NCBI GenBank assembly: GCA_024509875.1
Contig: JAMPIV010019850.1
Location: forward strand, 244,001 to 308,000
Direction of reading: 5' to 3'
Length of the DNA: 64,000 bases
Source of the DNA: Oreohelix idahoensis
Lineage: Eukaryota; Mollusca; Gastropoda; Stylommatophora; Oreohelicidae
Below are positions 57,855-64,000 of this stretch, piece by piece. Position 1 is the stretch's first letter. Every line of letters begins with the position of its first letter. A program made the translations under genes and the position numbers. The notes under the pieces are model-generated. The model searched no databases. It saw nothing but the letters and a program-made list of their open reading frames with translations, and was not told where the DNA came from.

Positions 57855-59358
57855 TTACTGTATTACAGGCTCCATCAAACTCTTGTTGCGCAGAGTTTGC
57901 CTGTTGGTAAGGTCTTTTTTTGTTAAACCTAGGTCTACCTCGATTATCATTTCCCCTGTAATTATTTCGACTATCATTTCCCCTGTAATTGTTATCATAT
58001 TGCCTATTGTAATCATCATTCCGGTTTGAATCCCGGTTTCTAAATTCACCATCGTCATAATCTTGACGTCGAGAATGATTACCTCGAAAATTTGAATAGT
58101 TATTATTTGGATAGCCTTTACGAAAGTGTCTCAAATTATTACCACTAAAATTACGAGAACTACCATCTTGTCTCCACTGCATAGACGAAGAACCATCATG
58201 TGTTGGATTACTCCGCTTCTGAGTGTAATTTTGATTACTTCCCCTATTCCAATTTTGTTGAGCACCCTGAAATTTTTTTCTGAAATTAGGGCCATATGGT
58301 GTTGCCGAAGCAGCTGGCAACCCTTCTTTCACTTTAGAATTGCTAACTGTAGCATGGGGATGTGCTGTGGCATACTGACAACAGTATTCCTCCATTTCTT
58401 TTAAGTTTTTAGGCTTACGCTCATGAAGGAATGCAAGAAAAGAATCATTAACAGATGACAAAACCTTATCTCGCAATAATAAGTCCATTAGACCTTCATA
58501 TGTTTTCTCAATCTGAGACAACTCAACCCATCGTGTAAATGTACGACGTATCTTTGTAACAAAATCAGAGAAATCTACTCCATTTTCTGGCAACATTGTC
58601 CTAAAACGAAGACGATAGTCTTCTTGTTTTAATTGGTATTTCTTTAGTAATGCTGCCCTGACAACATCATAATTAGTCCTCTCATGTTCGTCTATTGTCA
58701 TAAGAGTAGTCACTGTGTCACCTGTAAAAAATGGCATCAGTTGTTCAACATATTTTTCCTTTTTTATGTTATGCGTATCGCACAAAAATTGGAATCTATC
58801 TAGATAATCTGCTACGTCATCCTTTAAAGGATTGAAATGAGGCAATTTAATCCTACTAACAAACTCCTTTGTCGTACTCGAAGTTGTTTGCTGAGCACCC
58901 GTACTCGCCAATTTCAATTTCTCTAACTCCAAAATTGCGAGTTTCTCATCAAGTTCCATCTTCTGTTTTCTTTCCTCATGTTCCATTTTTCTAATTTCAG
59001 CCTGAGCAGCAGCTTGAAGTTTTTTTTCCTCTGCAGCAGCTTGAAGTTTTTTTTCCTCTGCAGCAGCTTGAAGTTTTTTGTCTTCCATTTCCATCTGGAA
59101 TTTTCTTTCATCAGCTGCAGCTTGAGCTTTTCTCTCCTCAGCCTCTCTTTGATACCTTCTTTCTTCAAGTTCTAATCTTCTATTCTCAGCTTCTAGCTTC
59201 TTTAGTTCAGCTTCTGCTTTCAATTTAATTTCCTCTTTTTGTTTCTTTTCTTCTGACTTTAATGCAATGGCGAATTGAGCAGATGAATATTCTTCCAATT
59301 CTTTACCAGACTTACCAAGGGTCAACCCTTGCTGGATGAAGAAATCCAATGTAGACAT
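57766..59358 (-). CDS. Gag of Gypsy element 2
   Basis: 530 codons from ATG at 59358. Residues 30-150 are a charged coiled coil that includes three near-perfect tandem copies of a ten-residue block (AAAEEKKLQ-like, about 95-118). Residues 165-330 are capsid-like (LPHFNPLKDDVADYLDRFQF and ELSQIEKTYEGLMDLLL are typical Gmr1-like blocks, also seen in element 1 as LSQLPSTYEGLEKFVL). Residues 350-490 are Arg/Asn/Gly/Asp-rich with repeated YRGNDSRNN-type motifs and no CCHC knuckle; they probably bind RNA. Gag overlaps Pol by 89 bases, and Pol is in the +1 frame. That could be programmed frameshifting or a later indel. Confidence 0.93.
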   Translation of the reverse strand: MSTLDFFIQQGLTLGKSGKELEEYSSAQFAIALKSEEKKQKEEIKLKAEAELKKLEAENRRLELEERRYQREAEERKAQAAADERKFQMEMEDKKLQAAAEEKKLQAAAEEKKLQAAAQAEIRKMEHEERKQKMELDEKLAILELEKLKLASTGAQQTTSSTTKEFVSRIKLPHFNPLKDDVADYLDRFQFLCDTHNIKKEKYVEQLMPFFTGDTVTTLMTIDEHERTNYDVVRAALLKKYQLKQEDYRLRFRTMLPENGVDFSDFVTKIRRTFTRWVELSQIEKTYEGLMDLLLRDKVLSSVNDSFLAFLHERKPKNLKEMEEYCCQYATAHPHATVSNSKVKEGLPAASATPYGPNFRKKFQGAQQNWNRGSNQNYTQKRSNPTHDGSSSMQWRQDGSSRNFSGNNLRHFRKGYPNNNYSNFRGNHSRRQDYDDGEFRNRDSNRNDDYNRQYDNNYRGNDSRNNYRGNDNRGRPRFNKKRPYQQANSAQQEFDGACNTVNDSGNSRAITGCAFDFGRATECPQMLNIV

Positions 59359-60625
59359 TCTGTCTAATGAGATCAGAAACCTGAAAAAAAATTAAATAAA
59401 TTACCTTATCCCACTTCAATGGGAGACAAGTCTGAAATGCTAGACTTGTATACTCACTTCACTTTATTTTACTGTCTCAATCTTTGTAGATAACAAGTCT
59501 TTTATCAAAGAACTTGTATAAATATCTTATATAATATTATTTAACAAACTCTATATGAAGAGTCTACCTTATCAATAATATCAAAACATGACCAAGTATG
59601 TGTATGTAGACTGTGCATGACAGTAATGTAGTACAACCAAAAAAAAATACAAAGACAAAAATACAAAACAATACAAATGGCAACACTGTTTTAACCAAAA
59701 ATGTGTAGAGAAATACACAAGAAAGGAGAGACCTACAGAATACAAACAAACAAATCGACAATCAAAACTGAAAAACAGACAAAATATTACAAAAACAACG
59801 TTAAGTACAATTACATCACAGCTAACATCAATAGCGACCAATTGTCACTAGCAAATTTCCAAATTAAGAAAATTTGCACCTACAGACCGCTTACAGTAAG
59901 CCTCGATCAAGTGGCATATTTACCGTAAGACCCACCAACCGAAAAACCCGCAGAAAAATACACAAAACAGTAGAAGTGACATAAACATATAGCAATCAAT
60001 TTCAATGTGTTGCAGAACAAGTTCAGTCACAGCTGAAACTAAAATAAATTTCTTGCTCCTTGCGAACACAGAAACGAAATGTCAAACGCGCACTGAACGT
60101 CAAATCCACTGTAACATAAAGTGGTATTCACGAACCAAAGTTACTATGACCTTCTCAAATTAGGGCTTGCACATTGAATGTTTACTATTTCCACGTAGCA
60201 AATGCCTAGATGTTAACTTCAGTACATGTCTTGTTATGGTTTATGTAGCATTATGATATAAATGCTCGTACTGTTTATTTGGGTCAACTGTTGATGACCT
60301 ATCTCTGTCCTGTTGTAGCCAAAACTTGCAAGCGTAGAATTAGCGCTGTGTTACGGCTGTCCCGTGTGTAGCTTAGACCCACAGATCAGAAGTGTAATGT
60401 GTACTTGTCCTTCTTGTAACTTTCTCGACAAAACTGGAGACATCATACATGTAACAGCCAACCAGGAATGTAAATTTCTGAATCCATAAATGTCAACAAT
60501 AATGTCAAATGCTCGCTCTGTTCTTTTTAAACCCACAGATCTGGTCCATCAGAAATGTAAGTTTCTAGGCCACATTGGCGACAAGAAATGTATCATAAGA
60601 GCCCACGTAACTGGTCCACCAGAAA
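59359..60625 (-). other. 5' leader of Gypsy element 2 with iterated LTR-end/primer-binding motifs
   Basis: About 1.27 kb untranslated. Directly inside the 5' LTR the minus strand reads TTTCTGGTGGACCAG, the candidate primer-binding site. Related blocks (LTR end TTACA, then TTTCTGNTGGACCAG) recur at plus-strand positions around 60581-60590, 60533-60567, 60461-60480 and 60377-60400, the outer ones with the shared ACCCACAGATC. No reading frame of note. Confidence 0.65.
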
Positions 60626-61768
60626 TGTAACTGCCTTTTTTTTCTTGTTGAGGTGATCACTGGCCCAAGACAGTTTACATGTTGTTAGATGTGTAGTGCG
60701 AGCGTATGATGAGTTGAGTGTGGGTGCGAATGAAGACGCGAATGTGTTTAGGCTCGTATAGATGTAGATCCTGCAACCCATACTCTCACATGCAGTAATC
60801 AAGGATGCTTTGACACTGCAGGCATGTTTCAAGACATTTATTGACGGGAACACACATAATATCAACAGGAACAGTCAGTGTAACAAGGTCATGCTGACCT
60901 GACATCGATAGGTATACATTTGGCATTCAAAAAGGTAAACATCAGAATAGACGTGCATGGTCAATAGCAAAGTTCTTCAATAATGACAGTTCGTAGCGTC
61001 GCCCTTGGCGTCTCTGACTAAACGCGTCAGATGCCTTAGTTACCTTGACACACAGGTGCAACTTGGCACTCCCGCCAATTGCACATATCAGGCTGTAGTA
61101 TAATAGCCGGAAGCACAGGCCTCGTCCTAACGTCGGCCGTGTACTTCTGTTAAATAGGTTATCACCAACCCTGCAGTAATACTTATTGTAGATAGAAGTT
61201 CCGCCAATCTGCGGCTCCCACAATATATCTTCGTCACTGGATTTCTGGACAATATAAGACTAACAGTCTTGGATGGCTACCTCGAGCACAAATATATAAG
61301 TTCTGAAATGGCGGATCAGTGAGCTGCTGTTCACCCTAGGTAATCCTTTACATGTTCTGCCACCGAAAAGCGTAATAATGCATAAAGGTCGGTATTACCT
61401 GGTAAATGAATCCTCAGAACTACACAAGGAATTCTGTCGTCATCCCGACGCACAGAGATTCACTGGGGAAAACTGCCATAGCAGTTACTTCGAAGATTCT
61501 CCCCGAAAAACAATGGACTCTTGGTCCCTTCAGAAAAACAGGACCTCCCGGCTTCCGGAAGTATATCTCACTCCCGCTTAAAAAACCTTCCCATAGGCCC
61601 ACGCCGAACTGTCAACCTCTGACCCTAAAGGTCAAACACAATGAATGAATAAACAAGGGAAGACAACCCCTAATCAACCTGACATCGCAGGTAAAGACAC
61701 AATTATACTTATGATACAAACATAAGCAAATAACTTGACAGATGACTCCGTCGAAAATGACAGCAACA
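60626..61768 (-). repeat. 5' LTR of Gypsy element 2
   Basis: 1143 bp, partner of 53193-54336. Confidence 0.96.
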
Positions 61769-61773
61769 GAGCC

Positions 61774-61805
61774 CTATCTGCCCAACGCTGCTGGATTTAA
61801 GCACC
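61774..61805 (-). mobile_element. 32-bp sliver of LINE W between two LTR insertions
   Basis: After the TSD GAGCC of element 2, about 32 bases follow before the next LTR begins. By position they should continue the W 5' region of 53192. Confidence 0.5.
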
Positions 61806-62017
61806 TGTCGTATATTTTCGATAGGGGAATTAAGACATGGTTTGGTCCCTTCTGGCTAGAACTAGACAGGTGGTGACTCAGTGATAGATAAGATAAGAAA
61901 ATAGATTTATCACGAGTGAAATGGTGGAAAAATAGGTAGAGTCTGCCCCTGGACTCGAGAAGATCCTCTCGGTCAGCCTATCTCTACAACAGAACTTTGT
62001 TAGTCAGACAGTTTACC

Positions 62018-62020
<3 letters not shown>

Positions 62021-62100
<80 letters not shown>
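62021..62100. repeat. (AT)n microsatellite
   Basis: 80 bases of pure AT repeat within the LTR, at the position of the shorter TA tract of the Gypsy-1 LTRs. Confidence 0.95.
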
Positions 62101-62102
<2 letters not shown>

Positions 62103-62885
62103 ACCACCCACATACACACACACATAAGTGACGACAGTTAGACGCACAGACGTGACAAATTATATTTATGGAATATGGATATTTTTGGGACGCGCTGACC
62201 AACACATGTAAATAAAGTTTTTATGTAAATTGTATTAATATAAGAAACTCTACAACAGCAATATTATGAATATCAATCAAATACAAGTAAACATAGGTTA
62301 ATGAAATTAAATAAAGAAATAGACTCATAGATGTAATCCTTCCTCCCTCTGTTGAGACAAGATCCCGTTAGAAGAAAGTTATTAACCCCCAAACAGTCAA
62401 AGTTTTATACGCTATGGTCTAGGACTTCCCTGCACAGTAAAGAACAGAGTTTATACGTTAATCTATTCTGAAAGGGACAGTATTAGCAAAACGTACACAC
62501 ACACACAAATAACCAACGTGAGTACATGGATTCTACAAGATATATATGATAATTATTCATTCATCCTTCCTCTCTTCTCAGACAACCGTGGCCACAAGCA
62601 TTCTTTCTTACCTAATACTTGGTTTGCACCTTCTGGAACATTCTTTAGGACACACGCACACAGCAAATCCAAGGTTAATTTGGCAAAGAGAACCCCAGCT
62701 CCTCAAAGACAGATTAAATCCACTTCTCCGGGGAGCGTTCGCTTTGTTACTTTTATTTAGGACTTCTGTTTATGCCACATTAATTAGACTAGGTAAGAAA
62801 TTTAACAGTGCTCACAGTGACAATAGCTTGAGGTTTCCAGTACATAGGAATGTCAGGTTGGTAACTGATAAAGTCTCTTTTTTGA

Positions 62886-62956
62886 AGACAGACGTCATCA
62901 TCATCAGTTGATAAATTCTCGTAAGGTGGATGGACGTCATCATCATCAGTTGATAA
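62886..62956. repeat. short tandem duplication
   Basis: Two copies, about 43 bases apart, of GACGTCATCATCATCAGTTG followed by ATAAA. Confidence 0.85.
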
Positions 62957-64000
62957 ACTCTTAATACAAGACCCTTGCCCTGAGCAAGAGACATGCTGAA
63001 AAAATCTGAAGCTCACTCGAACATCACCAGAGTCAAATACTGTGTTGTTGTGTTGCTCGTGGTTTGAGTATGGAATGTCAACTTGACCTACGCAGTGGTG
63101 TGTAGACATAGATTGAGTGTATAACATGCGAATGATAAGAAGAGTTCGTGGTGTTGACAAATGTTCTTTTCTCACACTCATGTATGGCTGGAAGTCATCG
63201 ACACCAACGACTGTGTACCTTTACTACAGTTTAATTTGGACGTACACACTCGACAGCACAGATAGTGACAAATCACAGGTTGGCATAATACATCATGGTA
63301 CAGTGGATAAATGGTCTTGCAATGTTACATGGGCACTCATGTAGAATAATAGTATAATGGACTGTCAGTAGCCAAGCACTCAGTATTGCCCATATATATA
63401 TCATCTGAGTTTACTGACAAAGCACGTCAGATTATAAACAATGTCCAAGATGGCTTCTAGACCTAACCTCGTCTAGCGAAGATTCCTTAACATAATGTCC
63501 AGCACAGATTTTTCCATATAATAATATTGAACCGCTAGCAATGGGTTCTCATGTGTAGCAGTGATCTCTGGACTAATCAAGCGATAATACGGGCATCCCT
63601 TTTCTCTTCTTGAAAGTCACTAAATGTTTGGTTACAAGATGGCTTCTCTCGTGAGCTGTCACTCACGTTTGGATACAGATAATGAATCTGTCTTAAAGTT
63701 AGTCATTCATTAAATGTTTCATTGCTCTGTAGATTCTATCATGATACAATTGACTGCATTCTACAGGATATAGTGCTGCTAGGAATCAGAGTCGTTTTCC
63801 ATCTAGTTAAATGCATCCTCTCAGATGTACAAAATCGTACCTATCGAAAAACGGTGGCTTCGTACGAGAGTTCAAAAGAGTATCTTTTATTACCTGGGTA
63901 TCAGAAATATGATTCTGCCATTCCTTGGCAATAAGAATGAACACTGGGGTAAAGCATACATGATAGGTCTAGACGACTATCACTTTCCCCATAAATATAG

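Larger units (their letters stand above)
53193..61768 (-). mobile_element. Gypsy element 2: Gmr1-like, very recent
   Basis: 8.6-kb LTR retrotransposon on the minus strand, TSD GAGCC at 53188-53192 and 61769-61773. LTRs of 1144 and 1143 bp differ, as far as I can see, only by one base in a C run near 54125/61555. Gag is at 59358-57766 and Pol at 57854-54771 in the +1 frame. Pol order is protease, integrase, RT, RNase H: integrase before RT defines Gmr1-like Ty3/Gypsy elements. Pol is open throughout, but the integrase core is internally deleted. It is inserted in the 5' region of LINE W. Confidence 0.95.
61806..64000 (-). repeat. divergent LTR of the Gypsy-1 family, runs to the window end
   Basis: Starts TGTCGTATATTTTCGATAGG, recognisably like the LTR start of Gypsy element 1 (TGTCGTAGATTTTTGATAGG). 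Further aligned blocks: GGTTTGGTCCCTTCTG, GTGACGACAGTTAGACGCAC near 62129, GGGGAGCGTTCGCTTTG near 62735, and AAATGTTCTTTTCTCACA near 63158. The TA tract is at the same relative place. If it is as long as its relatives (about 2.5 kb) its far end lies beyond 64000, so solo or full element cannot be decided. Short open frames inside have no motif. Confidence 0.75.

Noticed and set aside
62789..63181. 130-codon minus-strand ORF with a duplicated acidic segment (STDDDDV)
   Set aside because: The repeat comes from a short tandem duplication within the LTR; no coding evidence.

Overview
The window is animal nuclear DNA that is almost entirely transposable elements. It contains spliced genes with GT-AG introns, APE-type LINEs, Ty3/Gypsy elements with 5-bp target-site duplications (TSDs), tRNA-derived SINEs, a mariner relic and TA-rich microsatellites. 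The LINE families and the Gmr1-like Gypsy elements (integrase upstream of reverse transcriptase) suggest an aquatic invertebrate, most likely a gastropod or other mollusc. That placement is inference; no marker gene fixes the species.

Host genes: I see two. They look like divergently transcribed paralogues of a small thioredoxin-fold / PDI-like protein. Gene 1 (minus) has exon 1 at 8066-8323 and exon 2 at 3519-3767 and reads as a complete 168-residue protein. Gene 2 (plus) shows only its first exon, 32826-33071; its next exon is not visible. Both have lost the CxxC redox motif. About 24.5 kb of transposons separates them.

Layout: 1-3518 holds LINE fragments. 3519-8323 is gene 1, whose intron carries a foldback SINE copy and a deleted mariner. 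9163-22040 is one minus-strand LINE (L1), split by a SINE cluster (9468-10150) and by a 9-kb Gmr1-like Gypsy element with 2.5-kb LTRs (10449-19492). 24177-31740 is a second minus-strand LINE (V), split by an LTR fragment with a tRNA-Pro-type primer-binding site (24469-25167) and by a solo LTR (27535-29910). 32085-34954 holds a SINE, gene 2 exon 1, LINE tails and a minisatellite.

From 36549 to the window end everything sits inside one minus-strand LINE (W). W is cut by plus-strand LINE Z2 (37981-52302). Z2 is cut by LTR element Y (38509-49317), Y by LTR element X (38560-46476), and X by a solo LTR (39637-42077). These junctions are supported by TSDs, and in several cases also by reading-frame continuity or an empty site. 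W is also cut by a very young Gmr1-like Gypsy element (53193-61768) and by a divergent long LTR starting at 61806.

Function: the elements form a decayed but recently active retrotransposon community. Several copies with correct TSDs lack an essential domain (RT/RNase H missing in the first Gypsy, integrase core deleted in the second, no coding capacity in X), which suggests mobilisation in trans. No bacterial-type operons, CRISPR arrays, rRNA or true tRNA genes were seen.
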